From Streptomyces sp. NRRL B-1140 (lineage in GTDB: Bacteria; Actinomycetota; Actinomycetes; Streptomycetales; Streptomycetaceae): a stretch of 64,000 nt of DNA. Each line of letters opens with the position of its first letter. The first letter of the stretch is position 1. The stretch spans positions 141,395 to 205,394 of the forward strand of contig NZ_LGEA01000014.1 of assembly GCF_001280065.1 (NCBI RefSeq), written 5' to 3'. Below, one piece after another: positions 18,959-26,091 of this stretch. Position numbers and translations under genes: made by a program. Below the pieces are notes generated by a model. That model was not told where the DNA came from and made no database searches. It worked only from the letters and a program-made list of their open reading frames with translations.

Positions 18959-19344
18959 AGTCCACCACCGGACGCCCGACCGGGGAACGTCCGAGCACTC
19001 GCCGCGGCGCCGCCGGGTCAGGGACGGTGTGCCGCACCGGGCACCGCCACTGGGAGCCAGGCTCAGGCCGGCGCAGCGCCGAGGGAACGTTCCGGCCGGT
19101 CGGGGAGGTGCGACCCGGGTGGGGCCCGCGCGCTCAGTAGACAACGGCTTTCGGTCGATCCGCAGCCAGCGGATCCCAGGTCGGCCCGAAGGGCGCCGGG
19201 CCCCCATCCGCCGCACGCGCGCACCGCGGGCGCGCTCTTACCCCCGTCTTCCGGATTCGCCACCACTATTCGAACGTCCTGTCACGTCACCGCAGGCCGC
19301 GCCCACTATGGTGGACCCCTGCGTATGAACATGAAGGGGCAGCA
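18959..19344 (+). other. Gene-free structured leader region before ppm1
   Basis: There is no convincing ORF here. The stretch contains two copies of a GGGAACGT core (18981-18988 and 19082-19089) and several GC-rich inverted repeats. One of these is a perfect 7-bp hairpin (arms 19157-19163 and 19169-19175). It could be a long regulated leader of ppm1 or a non-coding RNA. A second promoter close to ppm1 is possible near CACTATGG (about 19307). Function not established. Confidence 0.4.
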
Positions 19345-20148
19345 GTGAACGACGGCGACGGAACCCTCGCGGCAGAAGCCGGGGTGAGGAAGTTCGGCCC
19401 GCTCGGCACGGCCTTGGTGATCATCCCGACCTACAACGAGGCGGAGAACATCAAGAGCATCGTCGGCCGGGTACGCGAGGCCGTCCCCGAGGCGCACGTA
19501 CTCGTGGCCGACGACAACAGCCCCGACGGCACGGGCAAGCTGGCCGACGAGCTGGCCGTCGAGGACGACCAGGTCCATGTGCTGCACCGCAAGGGCAAGG
19601 AAGGCCTGGGCGCCGCCTACCTCGCGGGCTTCCGCTGGGGCTTGGAACGCGACTACGGCGTGCTGATCGAGATGGACGCCGACGGCTCCCACCAGCCCGA
19701 GGAGCTGCCTCGTCTGCTCACCGCCCTCAAGAGCGCCGACCTGGTGCTGGGCTCGCGCTGGGTGCCGGGCGGCCGCGTGGTGAACTGGCCGAAGTCCCGC
19801 GAGGTGATCTCCCGGGGCGGCAGCCTCTACTCCCGGCTGGCGCTCGATCTGCCGCTGCGCGACATCACCGGCGGCTACCGGGCGTTCCGCCGCGAGACCC
19901 TGGAAGGCCTCGGCCTCGACGAGGTCGCCTCCCAGGGGTACTGCTTCCAGGTCGACCTCGCCCGCCGCGCCGTCAAGGCCGGCTACCACGTGATCGAGGT
20001 GCCCATCACGTTCGTCGAGCGCGAACTCGGCGACTCCAAGATGAGCCGCGACATCCTCGTCGAGGCGCTGTGGCGCGTCACGGCGTGGGGCGTGGGGGAG
20101 CGGGTCGGCAAGATCACCGGGCGCGGCGGCACGTCCTCGAAGACCTGA
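19345..20148 (+). CDS. ppm1: Polyprenol monophosphomannose synthase
   Basis: This GT2 enzyme of 267 residues transfers mannose from GDP-mannose to polyprenyl phosphate, the donor for protein O-mannosylation and other extracytoplasmic mannosylations. Motifs are VIIPTYNEAENIKSIVGR, the nucleotide-binding VADDNSPDGTGKLAD and the metal site IEMDADGSHQPEELP. It has only the catalytic domain, with no N-terminal acyltransferase fusion of the mycobacterial type. It starts at GTG with AAGGGGC upstream; two nearby ATGs are out of frame. Confidence 0.92.
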   Translation: MNDGDGTLAAEAGVRKFGPLGTALVIIPTYNEAENIKSIVGRVREAVPEAHVLVADDNSPDGTGKLADELAVEDDQVHVLHRKGKEGLGAAYLAGFRWGLERDYGVLIEMDADGSHQPEELPRLLTALKSADLVLGSRWVPGGRVVNWPKSREVISRGGSLYSRLALDLPLRDITGGYRAFRRETLEGLGLDEVASQGYCFQVDLARRAVKAGYHVIEVPITFVERELGDSKMSRDILVEALWRVTAWGVGERVGKITGRGGTSSKT

Positions 20149-20236
20149 GAGCGTGCCGCTCGCCGGGCGGTCGCTCACAGAAACAGCTGATGGCGGCCTT
20201 ATCCCGCGCTGAGCCGGGGCCAGGCACACTGGAGGC

Positions 20237-20812
20237 ATGACGACTGGCGCTCAGACCCCGCTGTCCCCTGCCCGGCCCAAGCGCTCCCGGCTGCGTACGT
20301 TCCTGCCGCTGGGCGTCGCCGCGTGGCTCGTGCTGGAGATCTGGCTGCTCACCCTGGTCGCGGGCGCGAGCAGTGGGCTGGTGGTCTTCCTCGTTCTGCT
20401 CGCGGGGCTCGTCCTGGGCTCGGTCGTCATCAAGCGGGCCGGACGGCGGGCCTTCCGCAAGCTCTCCGAGGCGGTGCAACAGCAGCAGAGCGGTGCGGTG
20501 CCCGAAGCGGGCCGTTCCAGCAGCGAGGGCAACGGCCTGATGATGCTGGGCGGCCTGCTCCTCATGATCCCCGGCCTGGTGTCGGACGCGGCGGGCCTGC
20601 TCCTGCTGCTGCCGCCGGTGCAGAAGATCGTGAGCCGCTCTGCGGAGCGCACCTTCGAGCGCAAACTCCGGGAAGCCGGCGCGGGCGGTCTGGGCGGTGC
20701 CTTCCAGCAGGCCCGTATGCACCGCCCCGACGGCAAGGTCGTCCAGGGCGAGGTCATCAAGGAGGAGCCGGGGGACGCCCCGCAGCCGCCGCGCCCGCCG
20801 CTGACGCACTGA
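20237..20812 (+). CDS. fxsA: FxsA-family membrane protein
   Basis: The 191-residue protein has about four hydrophobic segments in two pairs: LEIWLLTLVAGASSGLVVFL and following, and LMMLGGLLLMIPGLVSDAAG and following. The glycine/proline-rich second pair is characteristic of FxsA. A soluble tail follows. FxsA was named for suppressing phage exclusion when overexpressed in E. coli; its normal role is unclear. The ATG follows GGAGGC directly. A long hairpin closes the gene. Confidence 0.9.
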   Translation: MTTGAQTPLSPARPKRSRLRTFLPLGVAAWLVLEIWLLTLVAGASSGLVVFLVLLAGLVLGSVVIKRAGRRAFRKLSEAVQQQQSGAVPEAGRSSSEGNGLMMLGGLLLMIPGLVSDAAGLLLLLPPVQKIVSRSAERTFERKLREAGAGGLGGAFQQARMHRPDGKVVQGEVIKEEPGDAPQPPRPPLTH

Positions 20813-20880
20813 GCGCTTCCGGCCGGGAAGCGCGGAGCCGAGTGGGCGTTCCCCGGCCCGCGCGCCCGGGTGCCGGACAC

Positions 20881-20931
20881 GCACGAGACCGCGGGCACCG
20901 TACCTCACGTACGGCGCCCGCGGTCTCGTGC
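20881..20931. terminator. 23-bp hairpin between fxsA and rbpA
   Basis: Arms 20881-20903 and 20909-20931 are complementary at 22 of 23 positions with a 5-base loop (CTCAC). The hairpin lies between the convergent fxsA and rbpA genes and should stop transcription from both sides. Confidence 0.85.
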
Positions 20932-20962
20932 TGCGCTGTTGTTCGGGCCAGGCCCTGGGGGA

Positions 20963-21337
20963 CTAGGCCGACTTGCGGCTGTCACGGGGATGAACAGCGA
21001 TGTTCATCGCTCCCGAACGCAGAACCGCCAGGCGCTCCTCGAGGACCTCTTCGAGTTCCTCACGGGTGCGCCGCTCCATCAGCATGTCCCAGTGCGTACG
21101 CGCGGGCTTGCCCTTCTTCTCTTCAGGGACATCGCCGTCCACGAGGAGTGCCTGGGCCCCACAGACCTTGCACTCCCACTCCGGCGGGATCTCCGCCTCG
21201 ACCGAGAAGGGCATCTCGAACCGGTGCCCCTTCTCGCATGCGTACTCCACGGCCTGGCGCGGGGCCAGGTCGATGCCGCGGTCCGTCTCGTAGCTGGTCA
21301 CCACGAGGCGCGTGCCGCGAAGAGCTCGCTCACTCAT
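20963..21337 (-). CDS. rbpA: RNA polymerase-binding protein RbpA
   Basis: RbpA (124 residues) is an actinobacterial RNA polymerase-binding protein. It contacts the principal sigma factor and promoter DNA, stabilises open complexes and affects rifampicin tolerance. The sequence shows the basic N-terminus (RGTRLVVTSYETDRGIDL), then a zinc-type core with cysteines in YACEKGHRF and WECKVCGAQ. A C-terminal sigma-interaction helix follows (RRTREELEEVLEERLAVLR). The ATG follows GGGAGG. A near-perfect sigma-R promoter lies upstream, as in S. coelicolor. Confidence 0.97.
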   Translation of the reverse strand: MSERALRGTRLVVTSYETDRGIDLAPRQAVEYACEKGHRFEMPFSVEAEIPPEWECKVCGAQALLVDGDVPEEKKGKPARTHWDMLMERRTREELEEVLEERLAVLRSGAMNIAVHPRDSRKSA

Positions 21338-21398
21338 GAATCGTGCCTCCCGGGCTTGTCGCCCACAGGACAGGTGTCGCTGTCGTCGTCATCCGGTC

Positions 21399-21425
21399 AA
21401 CGTCCGGTCGGCAATAAAGATTCCC
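21399..21425 (-). promoter_or_regulatory. Sigma-R-type promoter of rbpA
   Basis: On the minus strand GGGAAT (21425-21420) and GTT (21401-21399) are separated by exactly 18 bases, the sigma-R consensus layout (GGGAAT-N18-GTT). It lies about 60-85 bases upstream of the rbpA ATG. RbpA is a known member of the thiol-oxidative stress regulon in S. coelicolor. Confidence 0.85.
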
Positions 21426-21603
21426 GTTCCGGGTCCCGTTCCGGGTCATGCGTCGCCGTCGTAGCCGCCCTTGTTGTACCCACCAGCGCCCGGTTTGTCA
21501 CATCTGATAACAGATATAACCCAGCGTTTCGGCATCTTTGACGCGCAGTAACGGTACGCCTGGCAGGCCAAACGCGTACACTACAGCCCTTTCGCTCCGA
21601 GTG

Positions 21604-22950
21604 CTAAATCCGGTCAGGAACCGGATTCCCCGCTTCGCCGATCGCACGCCGTACCGGGACCCGGGAGAGCAGGGCGAACCCGAGGACGAAGAAGGCCACC
21701 AGCGAGATGATCGCGTCCCGGTAGCTCCCCGTCAGTTGGTAGGTCACTCCGAACAGCAGCGGCCCGAGCCAGCTCATGCCGCGGTCGCTCATCTCGTACG
21801 CCGAGAAGTATTCGGCCTCTTTGCCCGGCGGGATCAGATGGGAGAACAGGGACCGGGACAGCGCCTGGCTGCCGCCGAGGACCAGGCCGATCCCGCCGGC
21901 CAGGACGAAGAACCACACCGGCGCCCCGGCCGGCAGGAAGTACCCGGCCGCCAGTGTCACCGTCCAGGCGACCAGCGAGCCCTGGATCGTGCGCTTGGCC
22001 CCGTACACCCGGGCCAGCCGGCCCATGGCCAGCGCGCCCGCCACCGCCAGCACCTGCACCAGCAGGACGGCGCCGATGAGCGTGGACTGCCCGAGGCCCA
22101 GTTCCTCGGAACCGTAGACCGAGGCCTGGGAGATCACCGTCTGGATGCCGTCGTTGTAGACGAGGTACGCGAGCAGGAAGGCGAGCGTCAGCGGATGGCG
22201 GCGCATGTCGCGGACGGTCGCCGCCAGCTGCCGGAAGCCGGGGAGGGACGCCTCCCGCCCGCCGGTCGCGCGATCGCGCAACCGGCGCAGCGGGACGATG
22301 GCGAACGCACCCCACCACAGGCCGGCCGACGCCAGGCAGATGCGGACCGCCGTGCTCTCGGTGAGGCCGAAGTCGTCGTGCCCGGAGTAGAGGACCAGGT
22401 TCGCGACGAGGACCAGCGAGCCCGCCGCGTAGCCGAAGGCCCAGCCGCGGGAGGACACCGCGTCCCGCTGCTCGGGCGAGGCGATCTGCGGCAGGTAGGA
22501 GTTGTAGAGCATCATCGCCACGGACTGCGCGGCGTTGGCGACCACCAGCAGGGCACCGCCCAGCAGATAGCGGTCGCCGTCCAGGAGGAACATGGCCGCC
22601 GTGGCCGTGGCGCCGGTGTAGGCGGCGGCCGCGAGGAGGGGCTTCTTGCGTCCGCTGCGGTCGGCCGCGGCGCCGACCAGCGGCATCACCAGGACGGCCA
22701 CGATCACCGACAGGGACACCGAGTACGCGAAGAAGGACCCGGCCCGCACCGGGATGCCCAGGGGGTGGACGTAACCGCCGGCGTCCGCCGCCGACTCGGC
22801 GACCGAGGTCAGGTAAGGACCGAGGAACACGGTGAGCACGCTCGTCGAGTAGACGGAGCAGGCCCAGTCGTAGAAGTACCAGCCGCGCTGTTCGCGTCTC
22901 AGCTCCGCGGCCCCGTCGGCCGGTGGTGTCCGCACGGTGTCGTCGCCCAC
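21604..22950 (-). CDS. UMF1/Atg22-like major facilitator transporter
   Basis: The 448-residue protein has about twelve transmembrane segments. The N-terminal FYDWACSVYSTSVLTVFLGP and the loop PLVGAAADRSGRKKPLL are typical of the UMF1 (Atg22-like) branch of the major facilitator superfamily. The substrate is unknown. It starts at GTG with a GAGGGC site and follows the GDPD gene by 48 bases, so the YczE, GDPD and MFS genes probably form one minus-strand transcript. Export of a product of the phosphodiesterase is speculative. Confidence 0.85.
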   Translation of the reverse strand: MGDDTVRTPPADGAAELRREQRGWYFYDWACSVYSTSVLTVFLGPYLTSVAESAADAGGYVHPLGIPVRAGSFFAYSVSLSVIVAVLVMPLVGAAADRSGRKKPLLAAAAYTGATATAAMFLLDGDRYLLGGALLVVANAAQSVAMMLYNSYLPQIASPEQRDAVSSRGWAFGYAAGSLVLVANLVLYSGHDDFGLTESTAVRICLASAGLWWGAFAIVPLRRLRDRATGGREASLPGFRQLAATVRDMRRHPLTLAFLLAYLVYNDGIQTVISQASVYGSEELGLGQSTLIGAVLLVQVLAVAGALAMGRLARVYGAKRTIQGSLVAWTVTLAAGYFLPAGAPVWFFVLAGGIGLVLGGSQALSRSLFSHLIPPGKEAEYFSAYEMSDRGMSWLGPLLFGVTYQLTGSYRDAIISLVAFFVLGFALLSRVPVRRAIGEAGNPVPDRI

Positions 22951-22998
22951 CCGTGCCCTCGCTTCCCCGTGAACGCGCGGAGGAAGGGGCCCGGGGTC

Positions 22999-23766
22999 TC
23001 ACACCCAGATGCCACGGTCCTCCATGACCTTGCGCAGTGTGTCGATGTGATCGGTCATGATGCCATCCACGCCCAGGTCGAGGAGCCGGTGCATCGTGCC
23101 TGCGTCGTTGACGGTCCACACGTGCACCTGCAGCCCGCGTGCGTGGGCGGTCTGCAGGAAGCGCCGGTCCACGACCTGGATGCCGGACTGGATCTCGGGG
23201 ACCTGCGCCGCCACCGCCGAGCGGCGCACCGCGGCCGGCAGCCCCCAGGAGCGCAGCCGCAGGTTGAGCACGCCCCGGGTGCCGTACGACGTGGCCAGGC
23301 GCGGACCGGCCAGCCGCTGGGCGCGCACCACCCGCGCGTCGGAGAAAGAGCCGAGACACACCCGGTCCCAGGAGTCCGTCCGCCCGAGCAGACCGAGGAA
23401 GGGCAGCAGGGCGCCCTCCGCCTTGACGTCCACGTTCCAGCGCACGTCGGGGAAGGTCTCCAGGAGCTCCTCGAAGAGGGGGAGCGGCTCCCGGCCCGCC
23501 ACCCGGGCCTGCCGCACCTCGAGCCACGGCAGGTCGGCGATCCGGCCGCGGCCGTCCGTCACCCGGTCGAGCGTCGCGTCGTGGAAGGCGACGAGCTTGC
23601 CGTCCGAGGTGGTGTGGACGTCGGTCTCGATGTACCGGTAACCCGCTTCGACGGCGCGCCGGAACTGCCGCACGGTGTTCTCCAGCCCGTCCGCGGCGCC
23701 GCCCCGGTGGGCGAAGGCGATCGGACCGGGATGGTCGAGGTAGGGATGGCGTATCCGCGGGGTCAC
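22999..23766 (-). CDS. Glycerophosphodiester phosphodiesterase
   Basis: The 255-residue cytosolic-type GDPD hydrolyses glycerophosphodiesters to an alcohol and glycerol-3-phosphate. Catalytic motifs are present: AFAHRGGAADGLENT near the start, then YIETDVHTTSDGKLVAFHD, and the C-terminal VHVWTVNDAGTM. No signal peptide is visible, so it likely acts inside. The GTG start overlaps the stop of the YczE-like gene (GTGA), indicating coupling. Confidence 0.9.
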   Translation of the reverse strand: MTPRIRHPYLDHPGPIAFAHRGGAADGLENTVRQFRRAVEAGYRYIETDVHTTSDGKLVAFHDATLDRVTDGRGRIADLPWLEVRQARVAGREPLPLFEELLETFPDVRWNVDVKAEGALLPFLGLLGRTDSWDRVCLGSFSDARVVRAQRLAGPRLATSYGTRGVLNLRLRSWGLPAAVRRSAVAAQVPEIQSGIQVVDRRFLQTAHARGLQVHVWTVNDAGTMHRLLDLGVDGIMTDHIDTLRKVMEDRGIWV

Positions 23767-24416
23767 GAACGCAGTATCGCCCCTCGGGGTCGACCGGTGG
23801 CAACGGCCGTGCTGCCGCCGGATGCCGTGGGGACGGCGAACACCCGCAGGAACATCTGGGCGAGCGGGCCGATCGCCAGGGCGTACAGGAGGGTGCCGAT
23901 GCCGACGGTGCCGCCCAGGGCGAAGCCGGTCGCCACGACCGTGAGCTCGATACCGGTGCGGACCAGGCGGATCGAGACGCCCGTGAGCTGGTGCAGCCCC
24001 GTCATGAGCCCGTCGCGCGGGCCCGGTCCGAAGCGGGCCGCGATGTACAGGCCGGTCGCGGCGCCGTTCAGGACGATTCCCCCCGTCATCAGCGCGATGC
24101 GCGTCGCCGGCCCGTGCGCGTCGGGCATCAGCGCCAGTGTCGCGTCCATCGCCATGCCGATGACCAGCACGTTGGAGATCGTGCCCAGGCCCGGCCGTTG
24201 CCGCAGCGGAATCCACGCGAGCAGCACCGCCGCGCCGACCAGGGTCAGCACGACACCGATCGACAGGCCGGTGCGCTCGGAGAGACCCTGGTGCAGCACG
24301 TTCCACGGCTCAAGGCCGAGCCCCGACCGGACGAGCAGCGCCGAACTCGCGCCGTAGAGCGCGAGACCCGCGTAGAGCTGGACGAGCCGACGGGCGAGGC
24401 GCCCCTGCGTGGCCAT
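23763..24416 (-). CDS. YczE/YitT-like integral membrane protein
   Basis: The 217-residue protein has five or six transmembrane segments. Motifs seen in YczE-type proteins are present: GLGLEPWNVLHQGLSERTGL near the N-terminus and FGPGPRDGLMTGLHQLTGVS. It is divergently transcribed from a MocR-type regulator with 99 bases between them. This is the known yczE-yczR arrangement, in which the regulator controls the membrane protein. The transported molecule is unknown. It overlaps the GDPD gene by four bases. Confidence 0.85.
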   Translation of the reverse strand: MATQGRLARRLVQLYAGLALYGASSALLVRSGLGLEPWNVLHQGLSERTGLSIGVVLTLVGAAVLLAWIPLRQRPGLGTISNVLVIGMAMDATLALMPDAHGPATRIALMTGGIVLNGAATGLYIAARFGPGPRDGLMTGLHQLTGVSIRLVRTGIELTVVATGFALGGTVGIGTLLYALAIGPLAQMFLRVFAVPTASGGSTAVATGRPRGAILRS

Positions 24417-24466
24417 GTTGTGCCCCCAGTGGTGGTAGTGGACTGCTGCATGACACCCTGTGGCTT

Positions 24467-24483
24467 GGATGGAGAGGCCATCC
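24467..24483. promoter_or_regulatory. Inverted repeat between yczE and the MocR gene
   Basis: GGATGG (24467-24472) and CCATCC (24478-24483) flank a 5-base centre, 33 bases before the regulator start. The GTGG repeats at about 24429-24440 on the yczE side may be further half-sites. This is a candidate autoregulatory operator. Confidence 0.4.
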
Positions 24484-24515
24484 ATGGCCAATCTGGGGAA
24501 GGTGGACTGATTTCG

Positions 24516-26015
24516 ATGGCGGAATGGACCTCGGCCGTGGGTGCGGCACAGCTCGCGCGGCTCCTCAGCTCGCAGCAGGAACGTCCGGCGGGACCGGGAA
24601 CGCGTCGGCCGCCGGCCTACCGCGCGCTCGCCGACGGCATTCGTCTGCTGGTACTCGAGGGCCGCGTCCCGGTGGCGGCCCGGCTGCCCGCCGAACGCGA
24701 ACTCGCGCTCTCCTTGTCCGTCAGCCGCACGACGGTCGCCGCCGCGTACGAGGCGCTGCGCGGCGAGGGGTTCCTGGAGTCCCGGCGCGGTGCGGGGAGC
24801 TGGACCGCCGTCCCGGCCGGGAACCCGCTGCCCGCGCGCGGTCTCGAGCCCCTGCCACCGGAGGCCCTCGGCTCCCTGATCGACCTCGGCTGCGCCGCGC
24901 TCCCCGCTCCCGAGCCCTGGCTCACCCGGGCCGTTCAGGGCGCCCTGGAGGAATTGCCGCCCTACGCGCACACGCACGGCGACTATCCCGCCGGTCTGCC
25001 CGCGCTGCGGGCGATGATCGCCGAGCGCTACACCGCCCGCGGGATCCCGACCATGCCCGAGCAGATCATGGTGACGACCGGCGCGATGGGCGCGATCGAC
25101 GCCATCTGTCATCTGTTCGCCGGGCGGGGCGAGCGCATCGCCGTCGAGTCGCCCTCGTACGCCAACATCCTCCAGCTGATGCGGGAGGCCGGGGCCCGGC
25201 TGGTGCCCGTCGCCATGGCCGAGGGGCTCACCGGGTGGGACATGGACCGCTGGCGGCAGGTGCTGCGGGACGCCGCTCCCCGCATCGCCTACGTCGTCGC
25301 CGACTTCCACAACCCGACCGGGGCGCTCGCGGACGACGACCAGCGACGGCGGCTGGTGGACGCGGCACGGTCCGCCGGGACCGTGCTGATCGCCGACGAG
25401 ACCATGAGCGAGCTGTGGCTCGATCCCGAGGTGCGGATGCCGCGGCCGGTGTGCGCGTTCGACCCGGCCGGGTCCACGGTGATCACGGTCGGGTCGGCGA
25501 GCAAGGCTTTCTGGGCCGGGATGCGGATCGGATGGGTGCGGGCCGCCCCGGACGTGATCCGCAGTCTGGTCGCCGCCCGTGCGTACGCCGATCTCGGGAC
25601 GCCGGTGCTGGAGCAGCTGGCGGTGAACTGGCTCTTTGGCACCGGGGGTTGGGAGCAGGCCGTGGAGGTGCGGCGGGAGCAGGCCCGGGCGAACCGCGAC
25701 GAGCTGGTGGCCGCGGTGCGGCGGGAGCTGCCCGCGTGGGAGTTCGAGGTGCCCCGGGGCGGGCTGACGCTCTGGGTGCGGACCGGTGGCCTGTCCGGGT
25801 CGCGGCTGGCCGAGGCGGGGGAGCGCGTGGGGGTGCGCGTGCCGTCCGGGCCGCGCTTCGGGGTGGACGGCGCCTTCGAGGGGTATGTGCGGCTGCCGTT
25901 CACCGTGGGCGGGGCGGTGGCCGAGGAGGCGGCCGTGCGGCTGGCCGCGGCGGCGGCACTGGTGGAGAGCGGTGCGGTGGGGAGCGCGGAGCCGCCGCGT
26001 ACGTTCGTGGCGTAG
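24516..26015 (+). CDS. MocR/PdxR-type regulator (GntR domain plus aminotransferase domain)
   Basis: The 499-residue protein has an N-terminal GntR winged helix (AERELALSLSVSRTTVAAAY, about residues 60-85). A fold-type I aminotransferase domain follows. The probable PLP lysine lies in VGSASKAFWAGMRIGW near residue 330. Typical segments are NPTGALADDDQRRRLVDAA and the C-terminal GGLTLWV. Such regulators bind PLP or a PLP adduct as effector. The divergent YczE-like gene is the probable target. The ATG follows GGGGAAGG. Confidence 0.9.
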   Translation: MAEWTSAVGAAQLARLLSSQQERPAGPGTRRPPAYRALADGIRLLVLEGRVPVAARLPAERELALSLSVSRTTVAAAYEALRGEGFLESRRGAGSWTAVPAGNPLPARGLEPLPPEALGSLIDLGCAALPAPEPWLTRAVQGALEELPPYAHTHGDYPAGLPALRAMIAERYTARGIPTMPEQIMVTTGAMGAIDAICHLFAGRGERIAVESPSYANILQLMREAGARLVPVAMAEGLTGWDMDRWRQVLRDAAPRIAYVVADFHNPTGALADDDQRRRLVDAARSAGTVLIADETMSELWLDPEVRMPRPVCAFDPAGSTVITVGSASKAFWAGMRIGWVRAAPDVIRSLVAARAYADLGTPVLEQLAVNWLFGTGGWEQAVEVRREQARANRDELVAAVRRELPAWEFEVPRGGLTLWVRTGGLSGSRLAEAGERVGVRVPSGPRFGVDGAFEGYVRLPFTVGGAVAEEAAVRLAAAAALVESGAVGSAEPPRTFVA

Positions 26016-26091
26016 GGCGGGCCGGGCGGACGCCGCGGGCCGGGCGGCGCTGCCGGCGGACTGCGCGCCCTCGGCGGCATGCGGTCCGCGC

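Noticed and set aside
18975..19000. GGGGAACGTCCG similar to the RNase P RNA core
   Set aside because: The other universally conserved RNase P segments cannot be found in the region; the match is a short GC-rich coincidence.
19020..19085. Resemblance to a cobalamin riboswitch (GCCACTG followed by GAGCCAGG)
   Set aside because: Only the tail motif fits. The upstream conserved box and stem order of the B12 riboswitch are not present, and the next gene is not related to cobalamin.
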